Both the position numbers and the translations under genes were made by a program. A stretch of 64,000 nt of DNA, from NCBI RefSeq assembly GCF_003336225.1, contig NZ_QPID01000003.1:62001-126000 (forward strand), given 5' to 3'. Below, one piece after another: positions 34,532-45,312 of this stretch (positions within the stretch are counted from its first letter, which is position 1; every line of letters starts with the position of its first letter). This DNA is from Corallincola holothuriorum (GTDB lineage: Bacteria > Pseudomonadota > Gammaproteobacteria > Enterobacterales > Neiellaceae). A model generated the notes under the pieces. That model saw only the letters and a list, made by a program, of their open reading frames with translations, was not told where the DNA came from and made no database searches.

Positions 34532-35686
34532 ATGGCGGGTGTAAGGGCGATGGGGCTGTTGATCACCCAGTTGGGTATTTTGCAGGGGATAATTATTGCG
34601 CTGGTGGTGCTGGGCAAGCAGCGTGGTGCCCCGGTTGCGATTATCAGCAGTAGTTTGCTGCTAACCGCATCAGCCTATCTTTGGGTACACAGTGGCTACC
34701 CGCTAGACCGTCATGTTGATTACCCCTGGCTGGTTTATCTGAATTTGCCATTAACGCTGTTGATCCCGCCACTGCTGTATCTGTACTTCCGCTGCATGTT
34801 GCATGGTGACTCTGTTTGGTCTCGGCATTTACTGCTGCACTTTATTCCTGCGCTGCTCGCCTTGCTCCATATTCAGTGGTTGCTGTGGGGCTTAGATGAT
34901 TTTCAGCGCATTATGGCGTGGGATCGCCCCAGCTATGCCATCGGTAGTCAGGTTAACTTCTGGTTTCAGTTGATTAACCCTATCTATGTCGGCTACTTGC
35001 TGGCGTTGGCGTGGATGCTGTATCGCTATCAGCGCCGTTTGGAGGGCTATGATGCCGGGCCGATGCTGGCGCGCTTCCATTGGTTAGTTGGCTTGTTAGT
35101 TGCCACGGCGTTGGTGTTTCTAATGACGCTGTTTGCCACCGTGTTTAATCAATTTAATCAGGCGCTGGCATTTGACTGGTCCCCCTTGCTGGATATCGGC
35201 ATGGCACTGGTGATCATCGCGTCGAGTATCTGGCTGGTATGGAGCCCAACGACGTTTTTTGATGTACAGGATACTGCGCAGCTACACGCTCTTGAACAGC
35301 CCCCCAAGTATCAGCGTCATGCGTTAAGTGATTTGGAACAGCAGCAAGCCAAAGCCAAGCTGTTGTTACTCATTGAGGAGCAACGCCCTTACCTGAGCAC
35401 GAACATTACCTTAGGGCGGCTGGCCGATATGATGCAGTGGTCAACGCATCAAACTTCTCAGGTGATTAATGCTGGGTTTGACGAGAACTTTCATCAATTT
35501 ATTAATCGTTTTCGGGTAGAGCAGGCGAAATCATTGCTTATTCAGCCTGAGAGTTCAGCACTGACGGTACTTGATATCGCTTATCAGTCTGGTTTCAACT
35601 CTAAGTCATCTTTCAATAGCTTTTTCAAAAAGTTAACCGGCATGACGCCGTCGCAATTTCGCCTTGAACAGGGTGTGAGTGGATAA
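34532..35686 (+). CDS. Membrane-anchored AraC family transcriptional regulator
   Basis: A 384-residue protein with about seven N-terminal transmembrane helices (residues 7-245) and a C-terminal AraC-type double helix-turn-helix: ITLGRLADMMQWSTHQTSQV, then the conserved DIAYQSGFNSKSSFNSFFKK and LTGMTPSQFR. The membrane part resembles 7TMR-like sensor domains. It follows the GMC operon by 88 bases on the same strand and may regulate it. The start may instead be the ATG at 34550. Confidence 0.85.
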   Translation: MAGVRAMGLLITQLGILQGIIIALVVLGKQRGAPVAIISSSLLLTASAYLWVHSGYPLDRHVDYPWLVYLNLPLTLLIPPLLYLYFRCMLHGDSVWSRHLLLHFIPALLALLHIQWLLWGLDDFQRIMAWDRPSYAIGSQVNFWFQLINPIYVGYLLALAWMLYRYQRRLEGYDAGPMLARFHWLVGLLVATALVFLMTLFATVFNQFNQALAFDWSPLLDIGMALVIIASSIWLVWSPTTFFDVQDTAQLHALEQPPKYQRHALSDLEQQQAKAKLLLLIEEQRPYLSTNITLGRLADMMQWSTHQTSQVINAGFDENFHQFINRFRVEQAKSLLIQPESSALTVLDIAYQSGFNSKSSFNSFFKKLTGMTPSQFRLEQGVSG

Positions 35687-35795
35687 ACTCGCACCCTGAA
35701 ACGTCGCTGTTTATCGGCGCTGTCGTCCAATCTGTTGTGTCCTTGCAAACTGTGGTTATCACTTTTGAAACTGCAACAATACAAGGGAACTTCAG

Positions 35796-37025
35796 ATGGC
35801 TTTTCGTGCACTTTTATCTGCATTTTTTTTCACCTTTTCCATTGGCTTATCGGGGTGTGGTCACTCCAGTAAAACGACGGTGACACATAAACCAGCGCAA
35901 CCTACCGTGCAGCCAAGTGGCAGTGTGCCCGAACAGTTACAGCAGCAACTGGATAGTTTTGCTGAGGCGTTCGCGGTACCGGGGATGGCGGTGGCGATTG
36001 TTAGCGATGATGATAACTATCGCTTGCATTATGGCGAGTACCGCACGGGGCAAGCGGTGACGGCTGATAGCCAATTTGCCATCGGTAGCGTCAGTAAAAT
36101 CTACCTGTCGGCCTTGGTGCTAATGGCGGTAGATAGTGGTCTGCTGCGCTTAGATGGTGCCTTGATAGACTGGTTGCCGGACATTGAAGCTTTGAGCCAC
36201 GGACAGGTGAGCGGCGCGATATCTATACGGCAGCTATTGCAACACAGCAGCGGCTTAGGTGAGTTAGATGATCAGGTAGCGGGGCTGTTGCTGGCGGGGG
36301 TATCTCCGCAACAACAACACCAATTCCAGTGGTCCCCCGAGCAGTTGTTGGCAACAATAAGCTCACCGGTTTCGCTGCCGGGCCAGCAATGGCATTACGC
36401 CAACAGTAACTATTTGCTGCTGGGGATAATACTTGAACGTATTTATGAGATGCCGTTGGCGACACTGATGCAACAGCAGCTATGGGTGCCGTTGGCATTG
36501 ACCCAAACCTGGCAGGTTGAGGGGAGCGAGATGCCTAAAGCGCTGGCTGATGCTTGGCTGGATATGGACCGGTTAGGGTTACCGGGTGATGGTTCGGACG
36601 CGCTTGATAATGCCGGACAACAGGCGTTGGCGATCTATGCGGCGCAGGCATGGGGAGCCGGTGCCATGGTCTCAACTGCAACGGAAACCGCGCAGTTTGT
36701 TCGCGCTGTGATTGAGAACGGCTTGTTGTCTGATGCGATGGTGAGTGAGTTGCAAACCACGTTTGATGGGACGAATTATGGCTTAGGTGTGGTGATGGGG
36801 GAGTTCCTCCATGGGGAGTACACTTCGCGCATTATCGGCCATGGCGGAAGACTACCAGGATATCGGAGTGTGGCTGCTTATTTGCCTGAGCTTGGGGTTG
36901 CGGTGGCGATCTTAACCAATGCGGATAATCTGGAAACGCTGGGGCCACAACCGAACGCGCTGGCAGGGCTGATGGACAGACTGGTGGTCACTTACCTGCA
37001 AGCGGGTCATAGAGGTTTGCAGTAG
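35796..37025 (+). CDS. Serine beta-lactamase-like lipoprotein (class C/esterase family)
   Basis: A 409-residue serine hydrolase. The signal peptide ends in lipobox LSGC. The catalytic SxxK is in IGSVSKIYLSAL, the Tyr motif is WHYANSNYLL and the KTG-equivalent is IGHGGRLPGY, so the active site is that of the AmpC/EstB/DD-peptidase family. Natural substrate may be a peptide, ester or beta-lactam; nothing here decides. Single gene ending in the strong hairpin at 37045-37084. Confidence 0.87.
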   Translation: MAFRALLSAFFFTFSIGLSGCGHSSKTTVTHKPAQPTVQPSGSVPEQLQQQLDSFAEAFAVPGMAVAIVSDDDNYRLHYGEYRTGQAVTADSQFAIGSVSKIYLSALVLMAVDSGLLRLDGALIDWLPDIEALSHGQVSGAISIRQLLQHSSGLGELDDQVAGLLLAGVSPQQQHQFQWSPEQLLATISSPVSLPGQQWHYANSNYLLLGIILERIYEMPLATLMQQQLWVPLALTQTWQVEGSEMPKALADAWLDMDRLGLPGDGSDALDNAGQQALAIYAAQAWGAGAMVSTATETAQFVRAVIENGLLSDAMVSELQTTFDGTNYGLGVVMGEFLHGEYTSRIIGHGGRLPGYRSVAAYLPELGVAVAILTNADNLETLGPQPNALAGLMDRLVVTYLQAGHRGLQ

Positions 37026-37044
37026 TCATTGCCATTTAATAGCA

Positions 37045-37084
37045 CAAGTACACGCTAGGTGACGGCGCACCTAGCGTGTACTTG
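37045..37084. terminator. Long perfect hairpin between convergent genes
   Basis: Two perfect 17-base arms (starting CAAGTACACGCTAGGTG) with a 6-base loop, between the beta-lactamase-like gene and the signal peptidase gene. No T-tract. The stem is unusually long for a terminator. Confidence 0.6.
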
Positions 37085-37086
37085 CC

Positions 37087-38031
37087 TTACCAAGCGAAAG
37101 CAACGTTACCAATGAGGTTTTCTGCCGGTACAAAGCCCCAAAATCGGCTATCGACGCTGTTGTCGCGATTATCACCCATGACGAAATAGTGGCCCGCCGG
37201 TACGGTCCATTCACCAATATCCTGATTGGGTTGACGATAATAGTGTGCCGATGGCTCTTGGCGATTTGGCGTGAGCCAGATTTGATACTGAGTATCGCCA
37301 AGCTGTTCGTTTGCGACGACAACGGCGCCGTGTTGGCCATTAATTACTTGAGAGGCTTCGCTATTTCTTGGTTCAAGTGCGTTTAGCGCAGTGCAAGGCT
37401 GAAGGGGCTTGTTGCAGGCAGGCTGCAAGAAGACCTTCTTGTCGCGATAGATAATACGATCACCCGGTAAACCGACAACGCGGTCGACATAAGCAATTTC
37501 AGGCGCTAGCGGATATTGAAATACCACTAGATCACCGCGTTTGGGTGGGTTACGTGGCGCCGCTTGATGGAATGTACGATCAGCAAATCTAAGATTATTA
37601 AATCCTATCTTGTTGACGATCACATGTTGCCCTGGTGTCAGTGTGGGGCTCATCGACGCGGACGGGATCTGAAACGGTTCAATGAACAGGATCCTCAGGC
37701 CGCCTAGGATAGCCACTAAGCTGAAACAGCTGAGTATCAGCCCCCACCAATGGCTGTACCAACGGCGAAGCGGCTGATGGTTAGCAGTGGCAGCAAAATA
37801 GGTGTGAATGGGCCCGACGATCATCACCAACAGGGAAAATGAGAAGTACTGGTACCAGGCATTCGCAGATACATGGCGCTGAAGGGCGATGTCTGCCATC
37901 GCGCCAGTGAATAACAGTAGCAAGTAGAGCCAAAACAGATTTGCTCGGTTGATATATAAAAAGCCAAAGGGCTGAACGAAGATTGCAAGTAACAGCGCTA
38001 TCCAGCGCTTAGGTTTCCATTCCGTTGTCAC
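37087..38031 (-). CDS. Signal peptidase I family protein with altered catalytic Lys
   Basis: A 314-residue membrane peptidase homologue. N-terminal third has about four helices (E. coli LepB has two). The boxes follow: Ser nucleophile in FQIPSASMSPTL, RGDLVVFQYPL, GLPGDRI and GDNRDNSVDSRFWGFVP. In E. coli and B. subtilis the general-base Lys lies directly before the Arg of the KR-VGLPGD motif; here the segment reads AYVDRVVGLPGD, an Asp. This suggests loss or change of activity. Not next to lepA or rnc, so not the housekeeping lepB locus. Likely operon with the gene 20 bases upstream. Confidence 0.85.
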   Translation of the reverse strand: MTTEWKPKRWIALLLAIFVQPFGFLYINRANLFWLYLLLLFTGAMADIALQRHVSANAWYQYFSFSLLVMIVGPIHTYFAATANHQPLRRWYSHWWGLILSCFSLVAILGGLRILFIEPFQIPSASMSPTLTPGQHVIVNKIGFNNLRFADRTFHQAAPRNPPKRGDLVVFQYPLAPEIAYVDRVVGLPGDRIIYRDKKVFLQPACNKPLQPCTALNALEPRNSEASQVINGQHGAVVVANEQLGDTQYQIWLTPNRQEPSAHYYRQPNQDIGEWTVPAGHYFVMGDNRDNSVDSRFWGFVPAENLIGNVAFAW

Positions 38032-38051
38032 AATAATTCCTTTAACAATGA

Positions 38052-38744
38052 TTAGCTGACAAATTGCTCGCCACTAAAAAAGATCGGCACGTTTTTACGT
38101 AGCCGTTGCAAAAATTTGTTGCGTTGCCGATCACTGAGTCGGCAGCAATTCATATACTCTACAAAAAACTGTTCTGCACCGCACTCAATTACCTGCGCTG
38201 AGTGCTCTGCGTATTTGAAGACTCGGCGAAAATTTCTCGCCCGAGCATCCATCCCTAAGCGCCATGGACGAAAATCGATGTTGTGGACATCAATTAAGCC
38301 GAGATTGAGTTGCTCATCAATCATGATGTTGCGGAAGTGGGTGGGACTGCAATAGACACCGTTATTGTTCAGTTCGCCGTAATAACCAGCGACCTTCTTC
38401 AGTATGCGTCTTTTTGTCTCGATGTCCGAACGTTCCAGCTTTTGGATCAGTTCCTCACCGGGCACCATCTCATATAGCACCACCCCGCATCTCATCTCTG
38501 GACAGTCGAACAGGTCGACTACTTTTGCGGAGTTAAAACCCATGGCACGTAAACGGCGACTTTTGACCGCAAAACGCTTCACGCGTGGGTAGAGTTTGGC
38601 GCGCAATTTTTTCTGCCATTCAATCTTTTTGACGATGACATCATCTACCAGCTTAAGCACTAAGGCATCGCCGTTTGCATCGGTTAGCAGCGCTTCGGCA
38701 CCTTCGATAAGTTGAGCATAGGATTTTTGCGTCAGTGTTTTCAA
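38052..38744 (-). CDS. Lipopolysaccharide-kinase-like (Kdo/WaaP fold) protein
   Basis: A 230-residue protein with a kinase-like fold: candidate Lys in DVIVKKIEWQKK, hinge VVLYEMVPGEELIQKL, catalytic-loop-like SPTHFRNIMID and metal-binding-like LGLIDVHNIDF. It resembles WaaP/InaA or Kdo-kinase-type small phosphotransferases acting on lipopolysaccharide cores. Start ATG at 38744. It precedes the signal-peptidase-like gene by 20 bases. Substrate unknown. Confidence 0.65.
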   Translation of the reverse strand: MKTLTQKSYAQLIEGAEALLTDANGDALVLKLVDDVIVKKIEWQKKLRAKLYPRVKRFAVKSRRLRAMGFNSAKVVDLFDCPEMRCGVVLYEMVPGEELIQKLERSDIETKRRILKKVAGYYGELNNNGVYCSPTHFRNIMIDEQLNLGLIDVHNIDFRPWRLGMDARARNFRRVFKYAEHSAQVIECGAEQFFVEYMNCCRLSDRQRNKFLQRLRKNVPIFFSGEQFVS

Positions 38745-38895
38745 TGTTAATTTATTGTTAACTTCGTTGGCTGGTTAGCTTACTTGCCTTTGCTCAATAT
38801 TAGTTTTTATTTATTTTCAAACTGGGAGCTGGTTCACCGATATAGTGCGGGTCTTTGCGGTGACAGAGGGCCACCTTGCAGTGTTGTCTGGATAT

Positions 38896-39183
38896 TCACA
38901 GGTAACCCAGTACCTTTTTAACTTCGCTATGGTGGCTTTTAACCCACTGCGGATTGATCGGCCCCCAGCTCACTACTTTGTAGTGGCCATTCTTATTGGC
39001 ACCGACAAACTCAATCTCTACACCGAGTTCGCTCAAGGCATTCAGGGTATCTTGCGCTGTACGTCGCGGCATATCCGTTGCTTCAATAATCGCTGGTACT
39101 GTGTTGACACCTGCATCAATCAAATGGGCCAGATATAAGCGGCGATAGAAGCTGGTTTGGGTTTTACTGTAGGCCTGAGTCAC
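38896..39183 (-). CDS. Winged helix-turn-helix protein
   Basis: A 95-residue protein from a GTG at 39183 (MTQAYSKTQTSFYRRLYLAH) with AGGAAG upstream; the frame continues 5' to 39288 but homologues I recall begin at this point. Helix-turn-helix residues lie in VNTVPAIIEATDMPRRTAQDTLNAL, followed by a wing (VEIEFVGANKNGHYKVVSWG). The type resembles FaeA/PapI-like small regulators widespread in Vibrio and Shewanella. It stands alone; target unknown. Confidence 0.75.
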   Translation of the reverse strand: MTQAYSKTQTSFYRRLYLAHLIDAGVNTVPAIIEATDMPRRTAQDTLNALSELGVEIEFVGANKNGHYKVVSWGPINPQWVKSHHSEVKKVLGYL

Positions 39184-39292
39184 AACTGCGTGCTTCCTGT
39201 CATTGGGGGAGGGGCAGCCCCGTTGCGCGTTATGGTTAGAGTAAATCATCTGCTTGGTGCGGTCACTGGATTGGTTGTAAAGCGGCAAACCT

Positions 39293-39336
39293 AAATCACA
39301 TAACGAAGAGTCATATCGCTCTCCGTTATGTGATTT
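39293..39336 (-). terminator. Hairpin downstream of the hybrid kinase gene
   Basis: AAATCACATAACG and CGTTATGTGATTT, 13-base perfect arms, with an inner AGAG/CTCT pair. It lies directly after the hybrid kinase stop on its strand and is followed by a short T-containing stretch. Likely a terminator; it also separates the kinase from the winged-helix gene. Confidence 0.6.
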
Positions 39337-39343
39337 ATGCTGT

Positions 39344-42300
39344 TTAGCTTACCGGTAACACCAGCCGTAAGGCTTCTAAACTGTCTTGACCACTTTCAAA
39401 GTCATACTCTTGGATATGTCGCGCCAGTTGCTTCAGTTTGTCTTGGATCGCCGGGCTGAACTGATGCTCGGCTAACTCCTCGACCACCTCAAGGGCTTCA
39501 CTGTCATAGTTGCTGATATATTGTTCCAGCTGTTCAAAACGCTCACGGATAAGCTCGGGCGAGGCAAACTCACCGTCGGCGTCGGCTGACTCATCTTGAT
39601 CGAACAGCACGCGCAGGTCTTCGAGCACACCGTTGAGTTCGTTTTGAGTTTTATGCAGTAAGGTGGCGATAACCTCATGTTCGGCCTGATTAGAGGTGGC
39701 CAGCTCCAGTTCGCCAGCCACGGCTTGCAACGCCTTGGCGCCGATGTTACCCGCGTTTCCTTTCAGGGTATGGGCAATACGGGTGGCATCAAGCCATTCT
39801 AGTTCGCCCCAGAACTCGCTGAAGCGCTCATGAAAATCAGATTGGCCATCAATAAAACGACGTAACAGCTTGGCGTACAGGGCTGGGTTGCCGTTGCATG
39901 TTTGCAGGCCTGCCTTGGCATCGATGAACTTAAACGCTTGCTCCATGACATCATCAACCACTGACGGGCCGCTTGGCATGGGCATAGCGGCTAGCGCGGT
40001 GTGGGCTGGGGTGATCCATTTGGCGATGGTGGCAAACATCTCATTCACCTGGATCGGCTTGGAGATATAGTCATTCATGCCTGCGGCCAGTACTTTTTCA
40101 CGGTCGCCACTCATGGCATTGGCGGTCATGGCGATGATGCTGATATCGTTATTGAACTCGCGGATCTTCGCTGTCGCTGTGTAGCCATCCATGATCGGCA
40201 TCTGAATATCCATGAGAATACCGTCGAAGGTTTTTTCTCGTGCCATTTCGACCGCTATCTCGCCATTTTCTGCCAGCTCGACACTAATACCTGCGTCCTT
40301 GAGCAGATCTATCGCCAACTCCTGATTGAGCTCATTATCTTCGACCAGTAGTAGGTGTGCGCCAGCAAGCTTATCTCGACTTGAACGGTCTTCTGTGGCG
40401 CGTGCCGCAGCCCGTTGGGTGAGCTGGTACTCTTGACCGAGGATTGACATCATGGCGTCAAACACTGAGGAGGCGGTAAGCGGTTTTTTGAGGAAGCTAT
40501 CGATCCCCCGCGAAGCCGCGTCTTTTTGTACCTGATCTTTGGCTGTTGCCGAGACCATAATGAAACCGCGAAGATTGCCTGATGATAGCTTTTTCAGCTC
40601 TAAACAGGTGTCGATGCCATCCATGTCAGGCATCTTCCAATCCACAATCGCCAAGTCGAAGACGCGGTTATCTTCCTTCATTAAGGTGATCGCTTTTTCA
40701 CCGGAACTGGTGCTCATTACCTCACAACCAAATGAGGACATGATGTTGCCCAGTACCTCTAACGCTGATGGATTGTCGTCTACCAACAAGACTCTCAGCC
40801 CGTCGAGGCGCAGTGGGCTGTCTTCGCTTTCGTTGTGATTGGGGTCTAACTCAAACCAACCGCTAAAGATAAAGTTACTGCCTTTACCCTGTTCGCTGGT
40901 CAGCCAAATCTCGCCACCCATCAGTTCAACCAGGCGCTTCGATATCGTCAGGCCAAGGCCGGTGCCACCATATTTGCGCGTGGTCGAGGTATCGGCTTGT
41001 GAGAATGATTGGAACAGCCGCGCCTGCTGTTCAGACGTCATACCTATGCCGGTATCGCGTACTGAGAACTCCAGCTTAAGCCGTTCGCCATGGCGCTCTA
41101 ACTCTTTCACGCTGATCACAACTTCACCTTCGTCGGTGAATTTGACGGCATTTGAACCCAGGTTGAGTAAAATTTGGTGTAAACGTAATGGGTCACCTAG
41201 CAGCTGCTTGGGCAGGCGTCGGTCAACGTCAAAAAGCAGTTCAAGCGACTTATCTTCGGCTTGTACCGAGAGCAAAGTGCCGAGCCCTTCCATGGTGTCA
41301 TCGAGTCGGAAGGGAACGCTTTCCATCTCTAGTTTGCCGGCTTCAATCTTTGAGAAGTCGAGAATGTCGTTAATGATGCCGAGCAGAGACACGGCGGCTT
41401 TATTTGCCTTGCTGACATAATTACGTGCTTTCCTGCCCAAATCGGTATCCAAGGCCAGGCTCGACATACCTATGATGGCGTTCATTGGTGTGCGGATCTC
41501 GTGGCTCATATTGGCAAGGAAATCCGATTTGGCCTGACTGGCATCTTTTAAGGCCTGCGCGGCTTCATGGGCGGCGGTGACATTACGAATGGCGATAACG
41601 GTAAGGATCTCATCGGACAGTTGGATAGGGGTCAGTGATACTTCGACGAAAATGGTTTGGCCATTGGGTAATGGACATTGCAGTGTTGTATCAGGGAGTA
41701 ACTCTTGTGTTTTTGAGTCGGCGAAATAACCCCTCAGCGCTTCTGTCACCTCATGCTGTTGCGATGGTAAAAACAGTTCAACAAAACCGTTGTTACAGAT
41801 GGTTTGCTCTGAGCGCTGCAGCAGTGTGATGGCTTCCTGGTTGGCCTGAACCACGGTGCCATCGGTGGTCAGTGTAAGCATGGCGGTGGGGGCAGAATCG
41901 AGCAGGGTGCGGGTATCTTGTTCCGATTGCGCTAAAAGCGCCTGCTTCACCTGCAGCTCCTCGGTGCGCTCGCTGACCAGTTGCTCCAATTGACTGCGAG
42001 AGCGAGTATTGACTTCGTGGGCGCGCTGGCCGACATACAGCATGAAACCGGCAATAGAGAGAATGGTGATCAGCGCTACTGCCAACGTCGCCATCATTAG
42101 GTTGGCGATATTGCGGTAGTTTTTCAATACTTCATCGGTGCGCACTTCTGCCACGGTGGCGATGCCGAAATCTTCTAACCAGTGCCATTCGCCAATCACC
42201 TGGTCATTACGATAGTTGAGGTATCCCTGCACCCTCTTATGACCAATCTGGTCTGGCTGCATGATATTACTTAGCAGGTTGGCGCGTGCCGCTGGCGTGA

Positions 42301-44110
42301 TCTCCAGTGCGAGAATGGAGGTCAGACTACCCTTCAGTTGGCCATTCTCGATCATTTCAGTTTCAAAACGGCTGCGGGTGATAAATTCGCCTGCCGAGTT
42401 AATGGCATAGACTTCACCTGTTTGGCCAATACGCGCGGCGCGGAACACACTAGAGAAGCCCGCTTTCGGATCAAAGCGGCGTGCAAAAATTGCGATCACG
42501 TGCCCCTGAGGATTCGCAACGGGACTAAGTAAAAACATCGTCGGTGGTTTTATCGGATCGCTTGATTCTTGGAAAAAATGCACATGGGAGCGCAATGGTG
42601 GTACCAGCACTGTTTCGCCGTCCCAGGCCCTTGCTAGTAGATCCGGCACCTCTGTATTTAAGTAATTGATTTTGCCGATGTCATTACTATTATCGGAAGC
42701 GAGGGTGAGATTACCCGGACCAAGGATGAAATAGCCGGTGGCTTCGGTGAGATTAACTCGGCTGCTGATATAATCTCTGAGTTTTGTTTGGACGGGTGAT
42801 TTTTGTAACAGCTGTGAGTCGATATCGCTGACTGTTTCACCGTTTTGATCGCTGATCTGCGCCAGCTGAATTAAGATTTGCGTGAGAATTGAAAAATCCC
42901 GATTAATGATCAGGTCTGCCTGATTTCTCTTTTCATTAAACCATTCAAAGAGGATGGTTTCGGTGCCCTCTTCGGCGATATGCAATTGGTCGAAATAGCT
43001 TTGATAGGCACTTTGTTTGAAGCTATCGCTGGCAAAGAACAGCGAGGTGGAGAACAGTCCGCAGATGATCAGTACCAGGGCAATAAAACCGTGACGAAAC
43101 TTTTTCTGGCCAAAGAAATCCGCTAATCGATCAGTTCGGTGCAGGCGCAGAAAGATAATCGAGATAACGGTGAATACTAAACCAAAGCCAACACTGGTGG
43201 CGATCAGTAGCTGATCGCTTTTGTTAGGGCTTAGTGACTGGTTGATACCTGTATGGCTATCTTCGGTTATGTCGTTGAGGTTGTCTCGATACCAGGTGTG
43301 GCGTATACGATCCATTTCATCCGGCCCAAGGCGATCGATCCCCCAGTTAATCAGCGCTGCCAGCGGTTTTGCTCCTTGACGCACACACATGTTATTCGGT
43401 TCAGCAGGGACGTTAGGAAAAGGCACAAAACGCAGCGAGGTCAGTCTACCTAATCGAGCCCAATAGTTGGCGGTGGCTTTGTAGGCGAGAAAAACATCCA
43501 GGTCGCCACTGGCAACTTTTATCACCCCCTCTTCATAATCTTTCGTCGTGACGAGTTCTGCTGCAAATTGATGATCATTCAGATATTCGATCAATGCAGA
43601 GCCATGGGTATTACCAATTTTGAAATCTTCAGACCAGTTACTGATATTGGCGAGAATAGGGTTATCTTTTTTAATGATAAATCCCGGAATTTGGTTGACG
43701 ATGGGATCGGAAAAATGGAAATGTTTGGCCCGCTCAGGCGTTTCGGCGCAGACCGAGACAATATCGATTTCCCCCGCTTTTAGCCCTGCCATCTGCTCGC
43801 CCCAGCTGCGCACTTGAAGGGGCACAAATCGAATCGGCAACACCGCGTCCAGGGCTTGATAGAAATCGATGGCAAACCCTTCATGCTGGCCTTTGGCATT
43901 TATAAAGTCGTCGGGAGGAATATCGCCCGACGGGCTGTAATAGACCACCGGATTTTTTTCCACCCACTCGGCCAGATCAGCTGGTAACGGTTGCTCTTCC
44001 GCTGTTGCCAGCGACAAAAGTGTACTGATTGCAACCGTCATGAGCGCGATGAAAAACTTGCGCCCGCAGCGAATAAGGGGGCTCAGGCAGGGTAACGGAG
44101 GTATGTTCAA
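39344..44110 (-). CDS. BvgS-like hybrid sensor histidine kinase with periplasmic solute-binding and Cache domains
   Basis: About 1,588 residues. Domains in order: signal/anchor, a SBP_bac_3 periplasmic binding domain (about residues 45-290), a transmembrane pair (about 305-365), a Cache-like extracellular domain (about 370-650), a transmembrane helix, a PAS domain (about 730-850), HisKA ([20 protein letters not shown]), HATPase ([33 protein letters not shown]), two receivers ([13 protein letters not shown] with [22 protein letters not shown] with [10 protein letters not shown]) and an HPt ([13 protein letters not shown]). All catalytic residues are present. No ATG gives a good signal peptide; I prefer TTG at 44110 with GGAG upstream. 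The frame reaches 44128. Divergent from a solute-binding protein and porin it may sense with. The response regulator is not adjacent. Confidence 0.9.
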   Translation of the reverse strand: MNIPPLPCLSPLIRCGRKFFIALMTVAISTLLSLATAEEQPLPADLAEWVEKNPVVYYSPSGDIPPDDFINAKGQHEGFAIDFYQALDAVLPIRFVPLQVRSWGEQMAGLKAGEIDIVSVCAETPERAKHFHFSDPIVNQIPGFIIKKDNPILANISNWSEDFKIGNTHGSALIEYLNDHQFAAELVTTKDYEEGVIKVASGDLDVFLAYKATANYWARLGRLTSLRFVPFPNVPAEPNNMCVRQGAKPLAALINWGIDRLGPDEMDRIRHTWYRDNLNDITEDSHTGINQSLSPNKSDQLLIATSVGFGLVFTVISIIFLRLHRTDRLADFFGQKKFRHGFIALVLIICGLFSTSLFFASDSFKQSAYQSYFDQLHIAEEGTETILFEWFNEKRNQADLIINRDFSILTQILIQLAQISDQNGETVSDIDSQLLQKSPVQTKLRDYISSRVNLTEATGYFILGPGNLTLASDNSNDIGKINYLNTEVPDLLARAWDGETVLVPPLRSHVHFFQESSDPIKPPTMFLLSPVANPQGHVIAIFARRFDPKAGFSSVFRAARIGQTGEVYAINSAGEFITRSRFETEMIENGQLKGSLTSILALEITPAARANLLSNIMQPDQIGHKRVQGYLNYRNDQVIGEWHWLEDFGIATVAEVRTDEVLKNYRNIANLMMATLAVALITILSIAGFMLYVGQRAHEVNTRSRSQLEQLVSERTEELQVKQALLAQSEQDTRTLLDSAPTAMLTLTTDGTVVQANQEAITLLQRSEQTICNNGFVELFLPSQQHEVTEALRGYFADSKTQELLPDTTLQCPLPNGQTIFVEVSLTPIQLSDEILTVIAIRNVTAAHEAAQALKDASQAKSDFLANMSHEIRTPMNAIIGMSSLALDTDLGRKARNYVSKANKAAVSLLGIINDILDFSKIEAGKLEMESVPFRLDDTMEGLGTLLSVQAEDKSLELLFDVDRRLPKQLLGDPLRLHQILLNLGSNAVKFTDEGEVVISVKELERHGERLKLEFSVRDTGIGMTSEQQARLFQSFSQADTSTTRKYGGTGLGLTISKRLVELMGGEIWLTSEQGKGSNFIFSGWFELDPNHNESEDSPLRLDGLRVLLVDDNPSALEVLGNIMSSFGCEVMSTSSGEKAITLMKEDNRVFDLAIVDWKMPDMDGIDTCLELKKLSSGNLRGFIMVSATAKDQVQKDAASRGIDSFLKKPLTASSVFDAMMSILGQEYQLTQRAAARATEDRSSRDKLAGAHLLLVEDNELNQELAIDLLKDAGISVELAENGEIAVEMAREKTFDGILMDIQMPIMDGYTATAKIREFNNDISIIAMTANAMSGDREKVLAAGMNDYISKPIQVNEMFATIAKWITPAHTALAAMPMPSGPSVVDDVMEQAFKFIDAKAGLQTCNGNPALYAKLLRRFIDGQSDFHERFSEFWGELEWLDATRIAHTLKGNAGNIGAKALQAVAGELELATSNQAEHEVIATLLHKTQNELNGVLEDLRVLFDQDESADADGEFASPELIRERFEQLEQYISNYDSEALEVVEELAEHQFSPAIQDKLKQLARHIQEYDFESGQDSLEALRLVLPVS

Positions 44111-44355
44111 TGCAAGGCTCCAAGTCAAGGGTTGCAGACTAAATAATGATAGATGAAAGTGGCTAGAGGCGAGTGAATAATCGGGGGCTAGCCTTTGCTT
44201 TTATTAGATTTTTCTTGGCTAGATCGCAATTTAAGCAACGTACGTTCATACATCGTCGTCAGTTGTTGGCGATTTGCTACAGTTGAGGTACGGCGAGTAA
44301 TACCGTTATCGCAGTGATGCTGACGATGAAACACGATAGAAAAAATGGGTTATAG

Positions 44356-45312
44356 ATGAAGCGCATGGACAAGTGGTTTGGTTTATTTCTGGCGGCTTGG
44401 GTGATGGTCGCCTTGCAGCCTTGTCAAGCTAACGAGCGGATGGGTGATAGCCCGTCGACGGCAACCGTCTCGGCCGCGGAAACCATCGTACGGATGACGC
44501 CTAAGCAATCGGCTGAAGATGCTTCCCATAGCTATCTTGTGGCTCTATTGGCGTTGGCGCTAGACAACACTGAACCCGAATATGGGCCTGCCCGGGTTGA
44601 ATTTATGCCGATAGCATTGAATCAAGGTTTGATCCTGCATCTGCTGGATATTGGCGGCGTGCTTGATGTGGTGGCTTCTGCGCCTACCGCAGAACGTGAA
44701 ACCTTGTTTCGAGCAGCGCGGGTGCCGTTGCTAATGGGGTTGCTTGGCTATCGTATGATGATTATTCGTCCGGAGGACAAAGAGAAGTTTGCGGCAATCA
44801 CTGAACCTGAGCAGTTGCAAGCATTGAAGGCTTGCCAAGGAAAGTATTGGCCGGATACTGATATTCTTGAAAATCAGGGGTATCAAGTGGTGAGGGTTGA
44901 GGAGTTTACGCAGATGTTTGAGTATCTGCAGAGCGGCCTATGCGATTATTTCCCCCGTGCCATTACCGAAGGCTATGGTGAGTTAGATGCCTACAATGAA
45001 GCCCATCCTGACACGCCTTTAATGGCTTACGACCAGACCCTGCTGCATTATGTCGTGCCGTTCTATTTTTTTACCAGTCATCAAAATTTTGAGTTGGCAG
45101 CCAGATTGGAGTTGGGCTTGCAGCGCGCGATTGAGCAGGGAGCATTGCTTGAACTCATGAAGAAGCATGAGGTGACTAAGGTGGCATTTCCACTGCATAA
45201 ATGGAAAGACGCAGTGGTTTTTGAAGTCGCCAACCCGACCCTGTCAAAATCTATCCCCCTGTATGAGCGTGAATATTGGCTGCAGTTACCGGTAAAACAG
45301 CGCAAGCAGTGA
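44356..45312 (+). CDS. Periplasmic solute-binding-like protein
   Basis: A 318-residue secreted protein with the type II periplasmic binding fold. Signal peptide MKRMDKWFGLFLAAWVMVAL with cleavage near CQANE. Body segments such as GVLDVVASAPTAERE, LRAARVPLLMGLLGYRMMII and LQSGLCDYFPRAITEGYGEL resemble SBP_bac_3 proteins used as sensors, but the ligand residues are not conserved enough to name a ligand. No ABC permease is nearby, so it may feed the divergent hybrid kinase. The stop overlaps the next gene's start. Confidence 0.75.
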   Translation: MKRMDKWFGLFLAAWVMVALQPCQANERMGDSPSTATVSAAETIVRMTPKQSAEDASHSYLVALLALALDNTEPEYGPARVEFMPIALNQGLILHLLDIGGVLDVVASAPTAERETLFRAARVPLLMGLLGYRMMIIRPEDKEKFAAITEPEQLQALKACQGKYWPDTDILENQGYQVVRVEEFTQMFEYLQSGLCDYFPRAITEGYGELDAYNEAHPDTPLMAYDQTLLHYVVPFYFFTSHQNFELAARLELGLQRAIEQGALLELMKKHEVTKVAFPLHKWKDAVVFEVANPTLSKSIPLYEREYWLQLPVKQRKQ

